A DNA stretch of 64,000 nt from Alentia gelatinosa (GCA_950022655.1 OX465581.1:28305300-28369299); one strand, 5' to 3'. Shown: positions 49,394 through 60,045, counted from the first letter of the stretch. Numbers and translations: made by a program. Notes: generated by a model from the letters alone, not told the origin.

Positions 49394-49954
49394 GTTCTGT
49401 AAATAAGAACTTAGAGAAGAAGAAATATGGACAAGATATATGGAGCTAACATATTGTTCTGGAAATTTAGAACACCTAGTCAAATTACCATAACATGGTG
49501 AATTGGTCCTTACGCTAGCACTTAGAGTTCTAAAAACTAGAGCTACTGACTTACAGGCACATTCGCTAATAGTTCTATACAAAACACCGTAGTGAAAATA
49601 GTATCTGACACCGTATGTTCTGGAAATTAGAACACATGAACTGATTCGAGGAATTTTAGTAAATTAGAGCTCCTTCGCCACGCTCATTCTTACATGTACA
49701 CCACCTATAAAGTTAGTAGAAGAAGTAAGAATTAGTTGACTGATTTCACAGAGTATAAAGCATATCCCACTCCTCAGTATGATATTCAAGTTCGGTAAAA
49801 CTAGAATATGGCCATATCTATACTAGACCCTATGTTCAGGAAATTAGAACTAGCAGGGATTGCTGGCGCCGACTCTGATGTAATGAAGGACAGAATTTTA
49901 ATAAAGATTGACTATCTTCAAAACGTCTCGCCTCATTTTTCTGAAAATTAGAAC
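49394..49954 (+). repeat. Spaced array of GTTCT-N7-AGAAC palindromic words
   Basis: Inverted words of the form GTTCTGNAAATNAGAAC occur at 49394-49410, 49456-49473, 49617-49633, 49834-49850 and 49939-49954, with spacings of roughly 60 to 220 bases. The flanks of the third and fourth also match (CCGTATGTTC and CCCTATGTTC), so this looks like a decayed tandem repeat rather than isolated sites. An identical 17-mer to the first is at 51853-51869. Confidence 0.6.
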
Positions 49955-50205
49955 AATTATTCTGGTATTGTGCCTTGAGTTATGAAGATAAGAAGATAGA
50001 AGAATCAAATGTATCCATCAGTTCCTGATTATCTACTCTATCAGTGCTGTAATTATTACTAATGTCATCAATAGTATTAACATTATTACTTGCCCATAGT
50101 CACTATTAATTACAATTCCCTATTGAAGTAAAGTTCAAGTATATCCATCTACATTTATAAATGTATATTTACTGCAAACTCGGGTCACCCAAAGGACTGG
50201 CAACT

Positions 50206-50293
50206 TATCTCACCCTGGTATTTTTCTCCACAGGCTTAACGTTAGGAACTCGTACTCCACGGCCGTGAAGGTATTGTACCCAATACTCAATGG
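50206..50293. repeat. Dispersed repeat, copy 2
   Basis: Aligns with 18063-18150, sharing GGAACTCGTACTC and AATACTCAATGG with several indels. The family is unknown. Confidence 0.6.
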
Positions 50294-50373
50294 CTAATTT
50301 GGGGAGTTATTACATCAGTAAATGATGTTATACGGAGTGAGGTAAAATCAGAAACCCACCCGATGAAAATAAA

Positions 50374-50466
50374 TTGGTCCACACCCCACCTCGTTTGACC
50401 CCTATGTAATTCACTCAGCTTCGCTTCGTAGATTACTTCAGTCAAACTCGGTGGAGTACGGACCAA
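50374..50466. repeat. Imperfect foldback, ~28-bp arms
   Basis: The left arm from TTGGTCC (50374) with CACCTCGTTTGAC pairs with a right arm containing GTCAAACTCGGTG and ending GGACCAA (50466), with a few mismatches. It lies just downstream of dispersed repeat copy 2, and the two may be parts of one element. Confidence 0.6.
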
Positions 50467-50700
50467 GTTCTTATCTCGTGCGTTTCCTTTTAACTACCTA
50501 ACCATTCATATAATCTCAACCTCATACCCTCAAACTGCTCCCTCAACTACTGAAGTAGTGGGTAGTCAGTTCGGACCCAACCATAGTATATGGCTGGATC
50601 AACGATTTCATACTCTTTCATCTTCACTTATACATTTACTATGACTGTATAATTATCCTTTTAACTTTAACTCTTCTCCATCATGTAAATGGCATTACCC

Positions 50701-51858
50701 ATGAATAAATCTAGTAATAATATCATATTTATAGGACAGAATATAAGGCGTCTATACACCAAGCTTGATGAGGTAAAGAAAACCCTTATAGGGGCAAGTT
50801 TTATGTTTAAGTGAAACCTGCCTCCTTGGGAGAAGTAGCCTGCTATATTTCAAAGAAGTTTGCCCCTTTCTCAAATTCTCCTGGTCTAAGCATTACCACG
50901 GAAAATTATGAAATTTTTTTAAAAGGTATCATATCATGTTATAAGCCATCGCCAAAAAGTGCGGAATTATTTTTTTTAGTGTTGCAGGTTGTGACTCTGA
51001 GGCTATGGCGGACAGAGAAGTATGGAATATTGATTTTAAAAAGACTAGTTCAGTAGATAACAATCTCACGCAAACATTTCTATGAAAAGATAGTTTCAGA
51101 CTAGATGTCACCAGGTCAAATGTAAATGGTGGGACAATACTTGCTGATATTCATACAAATTGTCAGCTTGTAAATGATTCCAGAGTACTTGATGAAATGT
51201 AAAGTGACCATTTCCTCATGATGGCCTCACGTTAGAAAACATCTAGGAAACGTGATGCAAAATCTTTTATGGGTAAGAGTTATAAAAACTATTCGTTAGA
51301 GCATCTTGAGACATACTTTCTTGGGGTAGATTGGCCAGAGGAAGAAATGTGGAAAGGCATGTCGCCTGACGACCAATATGAGTAAATAGTATGTCACATA
51401 AATAAGTATCTGAATACTTATTGTCCTATAAAACAGACGACATTTGAAGATTCCAAACCTAACTGGATTAGTTTAGAACTAATAAACCTGATTGGACACG
51501 GATATAGTTTGATTAAACTTTATAAATCCTTTTTTTTTTCGGTTGTGATCAGAAGTGTATGGGCCTCCTATTCTTAACTTTATGAATCTAATAAAGTCCT
51601 GCCTATAATGCAGGAGATCCAGTGGACTAATAGAAGTATTAAAGAGAAAAACATAAATGAGAAAAGTGAGTTTTATTAAATATAATGAAGCAAAAGGTTG
51701 GCCAAAAAAGTTCTGGGGTATAATAAAAGAACTAATAACTCCCAACACTAACCAGGATCAATGTGAGCTAACACAACAAGGTAAACCACTTCAGTCGGAT
51801 ACTATATATCCAATTTCATAAATGATTTCTTTAAGAGCATAGGGGGGAAGCTGTTCTG
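50701..51858 (+). pseudogene. LINE ORF2 5' half: apurinic-type endonuclease and linker, decayed
   Basis: Plus-strand translation in shifting frames recovers the order of a non-LTR retrotransposon ORF2. First is an endonuclease start, NIRRLYTKLDEVKKTLIG, followed in the next frame by SETCL, the SETW-type active-site strand. Then come SDHFLMMAS near 51210 (the SDH motif that ends the endonuclease), YKNYSLEHLETYFL and KPNWISLELI, and finally KKFWGIIKEL with FINDFFKSIG near 51690-51850. These last segments are the usual linker just before the reverse transcriptase. Several stops and frameshifts are present. The fingers of the RT are absent. The 3' half may be the relic at 53153-54136, displaced by later insertions. 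An alternative is two unrelated LINE fragments. Confidence 0.75.
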
Positions 51859-51970
51859 TAAATAAGAACAATGCGTATGAAATAATCACCTACTAAATAT
51901 AACGGAGGAACACACTACAGCAGTTGAAAGCCTTGGTATTAGAATAGCTACAAAACCGTAAAGTAATAAA

Positions 51971-52121
51971 ACAATGTTCCTGTAACCGTAATAATCCGGA
52001 TACGAACACGGGACCATGGACGTTTACAGCAAGGTGTTTACACCGAGCTGTAAACCTCCCGGGGCCCGTGTGAGTATCCGGATTATTACGTTTACAGGTA
52101 AAACATTGTATCTTTACTATA
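51971..52121 (+). mobile_element. Foldback element family C: palindrome plus start of terminal repeat
   Basis: A palindrome of about 139 bases (51971-52109) runs from ACAATGTT to AACATTGT, with matching inner blocks AATCCGGATAC and GTATCCGGATT. It is followed by TTTACTATA (52113-52121), and the pogo-like MITE then begins after its TA target. Removing the MITE restores TTTACTATATACC, the same boundary as family A. The distal copy of this repeat was not found, so the right module is missing or decayed. The palindrome sequence is unrelated to those of A and B. Confidence 0.7.
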
Positions 52122-52123
52122 TA

Positions 52124-52286
52124 CAGTAGAACCCCACGTAAGTGGACACCCTTTGTTCCGGGCAAAAGTGTCCCCCTTACGCGAGGTTAAAATAAACATC
52201 TAATAGAGGGAATGGTTCCGAGCAAAGGTGTCTGTTAACGCGGGGTATCTGCTTATACTGGGTGTCCGTTAGGCGGGGTTCTATTG
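52124..52286. mobile_element. Pogo/Tc1-mariner-like MITE, 163 bp, TA target duplication
   Basis: The terminal inverted repeats are CAGTAGAACCCCACGTAAGT (continuing to 52150) and, at the right end, GGTGTCCGTTAGGCGGGGTT (52261-52280) continuing to TTG at 52286. They match over about 26 bases with a few changes. TA flanks both sides (52122-52123 and 52287-52288). CAGTAGAACC-type ends and TA duplication are typical of pogo/Tigger-like elements. There is no transposase, so it is non-autonomous. It has inserted precisely into the inner terminal repeat of the family C foldback element and is therefore younger than it. Confidence 0.88.
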
Positions 52287-52410
52287 TACCTCCAAAACAT
52301 TCATTACCTTATTTAAGTTGTAAAAGCGATTTACAGTACAATTTGGGCACAGAAGGGTCGACATGAATCGTAGCTTTCACCTCCACCATGGAATGCAGCT
52401 GTGACGTTGT

Positions 52411-52446
52411 CGCATAGCAACACGCATAGCAACCTGCATAGCAACA
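52411..52446 (+). repeat. Three-copy 12-bp tandem repeat
   Basis: Three units of CGCATAGCAACA with single changes (52411-52422, 52423-52434, 52435-52446). Confidence 0.85.
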
Positions 52447-52645
52447 CTTGTTGTCACTTGACTTGCGGTCAGTGGAAGAACTGCAGACTCTCTCTACCAA
52501 GCCTCGCGGGCCGCCCTCCGTTAAACTTCACTTTTGGCTTGTGGACTAGCCTCGAGGCCCGCTTACCAGTGGGCCTCAAGCTTAGTCCGGGAGCTCTCTC
52601 TTGTGAGGACGACCGCACGACCTGCTACTCACTTCTTTTATCTAA

Positions 52646-53140
52646 TGTTTCAGACACGTCCTAGCTAGAGCCTACCTGGCCTACACGGTCGCCTACAGCG
52701 TCGACTCTTGCCGCCCCTCCATTAGGGAACCAGCACAGTTTGTCCAGTTCCTGGCCAACTCCCTCTCGGCTCCAGCATCTGTCTCCTACTACTTATCCGG
52801 GGCACGGGCCTGGATCTTGTCCAGTGCTGGTGACCTTGGGGTCTTCACCCATCCGTTAGTGAAGCAAGTCATCACTGGAATGCCTACCCGCCCATGTGCC
52901 GGCTAGAGCCCCCCCCCCCCCCCCCCCCCCCCCGGTCTCGGCCCTGGCGTCAGTGGCCGTGTCCGCCTGGCCCCCGGGCTGCGTCTTTTAGGCGGCCCTC
53001 CTGTTGGGCTACTCAGCAATGCTTAGGGGTTCCAATCTGGTCAGCCCCTCCACCCTTGGTTCAGGCCCCTACACCCTCCTGCGTAGAGACATCCAGCAGG
53101 GGGGGGTCTGAGGATCACGATCAACTCGTCCAAGATGATT
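52646..53140 (+). pseudogene. DIRS/Ngaro/Crypton-type tyrosine recombinase fragment
   Basis: From 52646 the plus strand reads an Arg-Ala-Tyr-Leu-rich start, then FVQFLANSLSAPASVSYYL, then GARAWILSSAGDLGVFTHPL and KQVITGM before a stop at 52904-52906. This matches the N-terminal SAM-like core-binding domain of transposon tyrosine recombinases. After a 25-base C run, another frame gives ALLLGYSAMLRGSNLV, YTLLRRDIQQ and, one frame on, GGLRITINSSK. That is the start of the catalytic domain (LRxSNLV, then a beta-strand ending W/S-SK). The Arg of LRGSNL would be the first catalytic Arg; the H-x-x-R and Tyr portion is missing because the sequence switches to a LINE near 53150. Frameshifts and stops show a dead copy. 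The exact superfamily is uncertain. Confidence 0.75.
52909..52933 (+). repeat. Poly(C) run, 25 bases
   Basis: Uninterrupted C homopolymer inside the recombinase relic, separating its two recognisable parts. Either it expanded after the element died or it is partly a sequencing or assembly length artefact. Confidence 0.9.
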
Positions 53141-53152
53141 AGAGACCCTTCC

Positions 53153-54136
53153 ATGGCAGTCTCTCTTTTGATTCTTCCTACATATTTGTTATATGCCGAT
53201 GACCTTGTCTCATACACAGCAGACCATAACTCCATGTCTAACATGCAACAGGACCTACATAGCTTAGTGAAGTGGTGTAACATGAATTCCATGATGATAA
53301 ATACCTCCAAGACTAAAGTAATGTGGTTCGGAATTGCAACCAAAATTAATAACAGCCCAGCCTTGACAGTTACCATCAATGATTAGGAAATTCATGCATG
53401 TGAACATTACCAATACCTAGGTGTTGAGATTGACAGTAAATTATCTTGGATCCCGCAGGTAAAAAGTGTGGTAAAGAATGTGATTTCGATACTGTATAGA
53501 TTCTCAAAACTATGGAAGAACCTCAGTATGAGGGGGAAGCTGCTAAACTGATGTACATATACTTGTGAAGTATTTTCCCCTTGATAGAATACTGCTCCTT
53601 CATATATGACAGCTTCAGGAAGTCTGACTTGGATGAAAAATAACATAATAGGGGTTTGCATATGGCACTAAGACTACCTTGTAGAGGCCACACGATCGAG
53701 AGCCTTCATGCGAAGATTGGGATGGACCTGTTTCGGAAAAGAAGTGAAAAACAGTAGGGGTTCATTATGTAAAAAAAATCGTCTGAACAACGACTGGGCG
53801 GAAAATAAGTCTAGAATCACCGAACTAGCGCGGAAGGTCAATTTTGAAATCCATGTGACGAGAAGTAACCATATTTTTTTAGGTCCCTATCTAAGAGGAG
53901 CGGGACTATGGGTTATGTTGCCTAGTCAGTGCCAGGCTGCAAGTGATATTGAGATATTGAGTGATATTGAGAGATTTAAGTCAATGATTCAACGAGAATG
54001 TGTAATACTGAAACCTTATATATATACATGTACACAGTGTTCATTGTATGATGGTACATTGTATGATCTCATCCCATCCCCTCGTTTACAATATATATTA
54101 ATCTATATCTATTTATTACCGTTTCTCGATAATTAA
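53153..54136 (+). pseudogene. LINE ORF2 3' half: RT palm to C-terminus, decayed
   Basis: The plus strand reads LLYADDLVSYTADHN with the catalytic YADD at 53192-53203. Then come LVKWCNMNSMMINTSKTKVM and WFG, the standard palm-to-thumb stretch of non-LTR reverse transcriptases. After an in-frame TAG (53384-53386) the same frame continues YQYLGVEIDSKLSW. A frameshift near 53551 leads to FPLIEYCSFIYDS, then HMALRLPCRGHTIESLH. The C-terminal region near 53890-53990 has GAGLWVMLPSQC followed by IERFKSMI, the LW-x-LP...FK ending. The fingers subdomain is missing on the left, where the sequence is a recombinase relic instead. It is not functional. It could be the other half of the LINE at 50.7-51.9 kb. 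Confidence 0.85.
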
Positions 54137-55191
54137 TATAGATTAAAGTAATCTGTATACTATTTTAAGAGGTTTCACTACGCTGTCAAGTTGTAGAAAC
54201 TAACTTGCAGTGACAGCAGTAGATTCTTTATTTACCAGGACATTTCTAGATGCGGTCTATCTGAACTAAAAATGATAATTAATTGTACAGTATGCGAAAC
54301 GACTAAAACCACCTGAGTCTTAATTACATGAAGCCTAACACTCAAGCCTCCATAACAACCTGAATCGCTTTGGTAGTGAGACTTCGTGGCTTCAGTAAAC
54401 ACCGGTAATGGACACCAGGAAGGGCGAACCAGTCACAAGGTGTTATCAATCGGAAATGAATGGCGAAGCTTAAAAAATAAACGGCTGTTGTTGCCCGGGT
54501 ATCAGGTTGGGATTTCCATTAGGTGTTTTAGCAGCTGGGCGGACCCAATGTGAGCCGTCTTATCCCAGACCGTGCTCTGCTTGTCCTCCGGGGAAAACAC
54601 AAGTCAATCACAGGAATCCACACACATCAAAGGAACAAGGCGTGTCCGTCCACTGGGATTTCTCATCACCTTCATCCTGTATTGCCTCACCTGTCATTGG
54701 GGTATCGCGCCACATGCGCTTCACTCAAAGGCTTTTCTTTTTCGCAGTTACTGGGAGGCAGAAAAGGGGACAGTATGAAAACATCACTGACAGTACTTAT
54801 TTTCTTTTGGACGTCATCCCGTTCAATGAGCTGGTCCGCTAGTATGAAAATGGCGATCAACCAAGCAATATTTGGTTCAATCGTAGCTTCTATTTTAGAG
54901 ATAATTATCAGTCAAGAGACAGTACATATAATTATGGCTGTTATTTTCGAAATGACCGTCGACTAGAGACTTTCCCAGCAATTCTAGTTGTTATATTAGA
55001 GATCATGATCAGTCGAGAATTTAACCATATATAATGCAAGCTGATTCAAATCAGCCCATAGACTGGACTAAGGAGACATTACTTGGGCATATGAAGATCA
55101 GTTTATATGCATCCCTGGTTGGTGGTTTACACCGTAGCAGCAGCCAGGGTGATATCACGGCGAGATCGATCAATGAAATAAGGATATATAC
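54137..55191. other. Unassigned sequence, no gene seen
   Basis: The frames at 54507-54842 and 54550-54966 overlap in different phases with no family resemblance. The first part may be 3' untranslated sequence of the LINE relic. Confidence 0.5.
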
Positions 55192-55527
55192 ACAATATTG
55201 ACTGGTTTCAGATACAAGCGGCCGTATGCTCCGAGAAGTTGACGCGTAGTAATATCCGAGCGTATGCGCGGATATTGCGTAGAGTCAACTCCGAGGAACA
55301 TACGACCGCTTTTATCTGAAGCCAGTCTATATTGTATTTATTATCCACCTTTTCCTGACAAGTGGCTTACCGATATTAGTTCATTTTAGTTTTGCACTAT
55401 TTTTCCGTACGCACTATTTTTCCGTATGCGCCACCCGGAGCATACAACATATCCGTATGCGCCGGGTATGTCCATACAAATTCCCTATATGTTTTATATG
55501 GACACTTTGTATTAGGTGGGTAATAAA
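55192..55527 (+). mobile_element. Foldback element family B, copy B3 (full length)
   Basis: A 336-bp element, identical in length to B1. The palindrome spans 55192-55335, with outer ends ACAATATTGACTGG and CCAGTCTATATTGT. Its nested inner palindrome is GTTGACGCGTAG...AGAGTCAAC around the centre near 55262. The module runs from TTTATTATCCACC (55337-55349) to GGTGGGTAATAAA (55515-55527), one mismatch in 13. Inside the module CGCACTATTTTTCCGTA is nearly duplicated in tandem, and GGAGCATAC with a GTATGCGCC partner forms a small hairpin. No coding capacity. Confidence 0.83.
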
Positions 55528-58500
55528 AATAGATACACAGGAAACACAGCGGTACAGCTGAGCATCGTGCTCCGGACCCCATAATTTTAAGTTCAGCACA
55601 GTGCAGGACACTACCGATGAGCTCTCCTACCGCCCTGTGAGTCTAAATGTAGGCACTCTATTGGGTTCTGCATTAATCATAGATTAGGCGTGGTGTTTAT
55701 CTCAATTGGAAAGTAGATGTAGAACGAAGTTTCTAAATGCCGCTTATTTTTCATATTTATCTTACACGATTTGCTTGCATTCTTTTCTCGTTTATTGAGG
55801 TCTTGTCAGTTTGCTCTAGGATCCTGTGAAGCTCCTAAATTGGAAAAAATTGACTGATTGATACGATTTGGATGAAAACCCTATTTGAACCCACTTTCTT
55901 TTTAGATATAACCAATCATACAACTGAGTTTTACGTATACCTAAGAAGGAGACCTAAAGAGGACAAGGTAATTTTTTTCTTTCATCTTTCTTCTACGTAA
56001 AGTAAATATCTAAATTAGTATAACAAGATATGCGACTAAGGTCTACAGAAATAGCCGGAAAATTGCCGAACCTTACGCATCTCCATTAAGTATCTCTAAA
56101 GTGATGTAAACCTAATACATCATTAAAAACAACAACAAAACTTGCGTCTTTGTACTTCTCCTGACGATGGTAAATTCAAAGTTCTTAGAATTTAGACCCA
56201 CGGTTCCCTGATGAGCAAAGGTATTCAACACTAAATATCGGTGTTCATTAGGGCTGCACCATAGGAAACTCCTTACACTCACAGGTAATGATTTGGAAGT
56301 TTCAAAATACAGTAAAATATTGTTATGTATACGTAACCTCGATGATCAATGACACGAGAGTGTCATTCCAAGCAAGTGCTATAGCGGCGCTAGAACACCA
56401 GAATGTTGTGCATACAAAAAAAGGAGAGAATCTCAAATATGTACTCGTGTTTCTCTTCATAAGTCAATATAGTAACGATGTTCCCGTGAGGTCTATAATG
56501 CGACATGTTCTACTGACGGATCTTAAATCAGATTTGATTTACTTAAAGTCTGTGTTTGTGAGGAAATAGACACGTAAATTACAAGATTAAATGTCTTTTA
56601 AATAAGAATCCTGTATTGATGAGATAATAGCTTTTTTCAACAGTCATTGATTATTCATAGACTACCTTTTGTGCAGTAAAGATAAACAGACACGTCTATG
56701 TTTATGCCTACACAATACAATACAAACACTTCAATCTAATCAACATGTGAAATGAAGGTAGCTTTAGTATATCTAAAAGACGTTATCCTATTGATTTACA
56801 TATGTATTATCACTATTTTACTCAAAGAGCGATATATCAAAGACAGTAACTTTAATTCTCAATTTTAGAATACTTAGGGTGCTCAATAGGCTACGAAGGA
56901 ATGTTACATATAAATTTCTTGCATCAGGAAAACTGTATTACATTATATAACATAAATGCTTGTAAGCAGAGATGTCAGTTGGGGTAGGAAAAATAGTGGA
57001 AATATTATAGCTACATGTATATATCCACTGGGAACCAGAGATGGCGTATAGCAGCACATTTCAAACTGACACACAAAAATAATGGCCACGCGAGACCTGA
57101 GCTGGTTATACTATTGGCACTGCGAACCACGTACCAGCAAGGCATGGAAATTTTGACCAAACAGTCATGGGCCACTGATGACCCTTCCATCCACCTTTGT
57201 CTGGAAGCTGCTGCCTAATCTGAGAGACCGTGAAGACATGGAAAACATGTCAGTTTTGGAAAAGGCATGGGGCTGAGGATAGGTTCCAACCACCGTTTAA
57301 TTGGCATGAATGAGGCTTAACTAAAGTTTATTTATACCGTCTGCGCCATAAACAGGTATTAAATTCTACAATCTTACAGCATTCTGGTTACACTCGATCC
57401 TGCTAATATATTACTACACAAACTATGCGAGGTCTTATCAAAACATATAGAAATAGCAGCCATCGTTTCTATATATAAAAGGATATAGCCTATTATCAGC
57501 TAGGTAGATCATAGGATTACCCATATAAATATATCATTAATATACATTATTGATCGACCCACTGTACGCGTCACTACATTTGCAAATTTATAAGTTATAT
57601 GTATGGGGAGTATGATGGGGTCGTGAGATTATGAAGTCATCTATCTTATCTGGATCTATCTTTGCAAGACAAAGTGGGCGTCACTCTACCTATATTCTTT
57701 AATCCACTGCCGCCTTGGGCTACGAAGAAAGTAGTCCCAACGGCGAGTTAGAATCCATCTGGGTTATCTAACAGGGTCATATGTCGTACTGAAAACTGAA
57801 TATATTCTGGAGTAATCCTAAATACATGCCTTGAGGACAATATCATATAACTATCTAACCTTCTTCCATGCTTATACGTGAATGTAACATACTTAAATGT
57901 GTGCATGAACATTGGGGATGTGCATTCATATTGTATTATCTTGCATATAATGACAGTGCCTACTCAAGGGGTAGACATACAAAGCAATCAAATTTCCATA
58001 CGGGAGTGATACGTTCTAACATTTCTCTAGGGTACGGACTCTTTTTTTCTGATATTCCAGAACTCAGATCTTGGGTGGGGTCAGGTGGGTGGGGACTAAC
58101 CTTTTGTTTTCTATTTTAAATTGATGTGAGGGAAATCACTTTTCTTTTCATTTTTGTACTTTATCCTTGTGGACGCATTGTCTGTTTACTATTTCTGCTG
58201 GGACCAACTTTTATTCATCTAAACAATGAAAAGTTAATTCATTTATCTTAACATGCCCAGCTGAAGTGTAAAATCTATGTGATTGCTTCTGGACATCTCC
58301 AAGCAAGTCTAAACAACAGTAGGCTATCCAGATTCTGCAGAAGAAAATTCAATTTTGTTACTATCTCTTTGTGATATTCGGCATTCTCAGGGAAATAGGT
58401 CAAATTATTCAACTATACTCTGTCTTGCTGATTTGGGCCTAACTGATGTCCCCTTCATGCCCTCAAATTTCTTGATCCCAAGTGATATTAACCCTCCCAC

Positions 58501-58547
58501 TGGGGTGGGGTAAACCTTTTTTCCCTTTTTTTCCCTAAACTAAAATA
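55528..58547. other. Unassigned AT-rich sequence, no gene seen
   Basis: Frames are at most 93 codons with no resemblance to known proteins. No repeat shared with the rest of the window was recognised. Confidence 0.55.
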
Positions 58548-58551
58548 GGGT

Positions 58552-58905
58552 AGGCTCAAGGCGTCCACAGGATAGGCTCAAAGCGTCCACGTTTTCGCGC
58601 TGACAGGAGGCTCAAACGGTAAAAGGCTCAAGGCGTCCAATACCCCTTGAGGCTACCCCGTGGATGCCTTTCAGCCTATAGTATACCCCATTTTAGTTCT
58701 GATTGGCGGGTTAGGGTTAGAAAAGGGTTGGGTAATGGTTAGGGTTGAGTATATATGACTATAAACCAGTTTAAGAGTACTTTTCAAAGTCTTTACATCT
58801 AGAGGCTCAAGGCCGCCAAAACGGGATAGGCTCAAGACGTCCACAGGGTAGGCTCAAGGCGTCCACAGAAAGGCTAACGGCGTCCTCCCGGGCTCAAGGC
58901 GTCCA
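58552..58905 (+). repeat. Two-cluster array of GGCTCAAGGCGTCCAC words around telomere-like core
   Basis: Variants of GGCTCAAGGCGTCCAC occur about nine times: four in 58552-58640 and five in 58803-58905. One inverted version sits at about 58648-58676. Between the clusters, 58707-58749 has four GGGTTAG / GGGTTGG-type words resembling degenerate TTAGGG repeats. Unit spacing varies from about 20 to 30 bases. I recognise no transposon family. The arrangement could be a MITE with subterminal repeats or a minisatellite split by an insertion. Confidence 0.7.
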
Positions 58906-59098
58906 TGAACCGTTCACACTGAGACTGTGAGACTGAGAGGCAGAGTTTTCGGTATCAGCAACGAGTATAGAGAATTTCTGTCACCACCCGATTCCTTCAA
59001 AAGAATATCCTGGACACAATTTGTATAATTAATAAAAAGCTATGTCCTCTCGGCCGTTGGTATGAGTACCGGGTATCGACTACGGTGACGTTCACACT

Positions 59099-59157
59099 GA
59101 TAGTGATAGTGATACTGTGATAGTAGTTCTAGATCTAGATCTCGATCTCGATCTAGA
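59099..59157. repeat. Microsatellites (GATAGT)n and (ATCTAG/ATCTCG)n
   Basis: A GATAGT-like run at 59099-59125 is followed by alternating ATCTAG and ATCTCG hexamers (about 59128-59157). The second part is self-complementary (TTCTAGATC with GATCTAGAA). Confidence 0.8.
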
Positions 59158-60045
59158 AATCTAGTACTCAGTACTGTGTTTCCTTTACACATTGAAGAAT
59201 TGTCCTTCATTACAAAACATTAACTAAAGTGGAATTTGTGTCCATTAGTGTGTGACACCTATTGTCAACTGCATATACAAACAACATTAATGAGCATCCA
59301 GTGAAATCAGGCAACACTGTCATCGTACCAAATGTATCATGGTCCACGAAGCAGACCACTGTTGAACCAGGCCAATGCCGTCTGCACACAACAACACATA
59401 TCGGAGCATGACTAAGGACAACCTACCTGAGGGAGTCTCCTGGAGCATGCGACTGTCAAACTGTTCTTGGTGGGTCTTTAGATCCACTGATATGGCTGTT
59501 AGTGACCATCAAATCAGACGACGAACAACGACACAGTACAGCAGTTGCAGCCGCCGCAGTGTGTGCGTGAGTGCCCCGTAAACACAGGCCACTTCCGCCC
59601 ATCTATCCTGGCGAGAGGAAGTGTCGGCTGAAAAGGGTGAGACTGGTCGTCTTTCAAACCGCTAGATGGCAGAACTGTACAACGCTAAACGTAAACTCCC
59701 ACGCCTTCTTTTAACAGGGTCCTGTTTTCAGTCACGACAAGATCGGTCAACGATACCTTAAGATCTTCCGGCGAATGTACGACATTTTGGTCGACAAAAA
59801 ATGACTTGTGTCCTCACAGTGTCGTAGTACCTACGCCATGTGGGATTGGCACAAAACATGTCGTTCAGTATGACTATGAAGTATGATTGTTTTAGAAAAA
59901 CCATAGAAGTATGCATATGTTATGGTGTTTTTCAGTCATGACGATCGTAATGAGCGATGCAAGCTTACAGATAAGCGGAATGTGCAGCAGCAGGTTTTGT
60001 ATAAAAAAATTAAAATAAAAATTTTTTAAAAGTAGCTGCCAAGCT
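59158..60045. other. Unassigned sequence with a diverged repeat
   Basis: No gene. TTTTCAGTCACGA near 59725 and a related TTTTTCAGTCATGACGATCG near 59932 resemble TTTTTCAGTCACGATAATCG at 62504, suggesting an old dispersed repeat. Confidence 0.4.

Noticed and set aside
49456..49633. True heat-shock elements controlling a nearby gene
   Set aside because: Only two alternating units are present, no gene is nearby, and the flanks also repeat, which favours a decayed tandem repeat.
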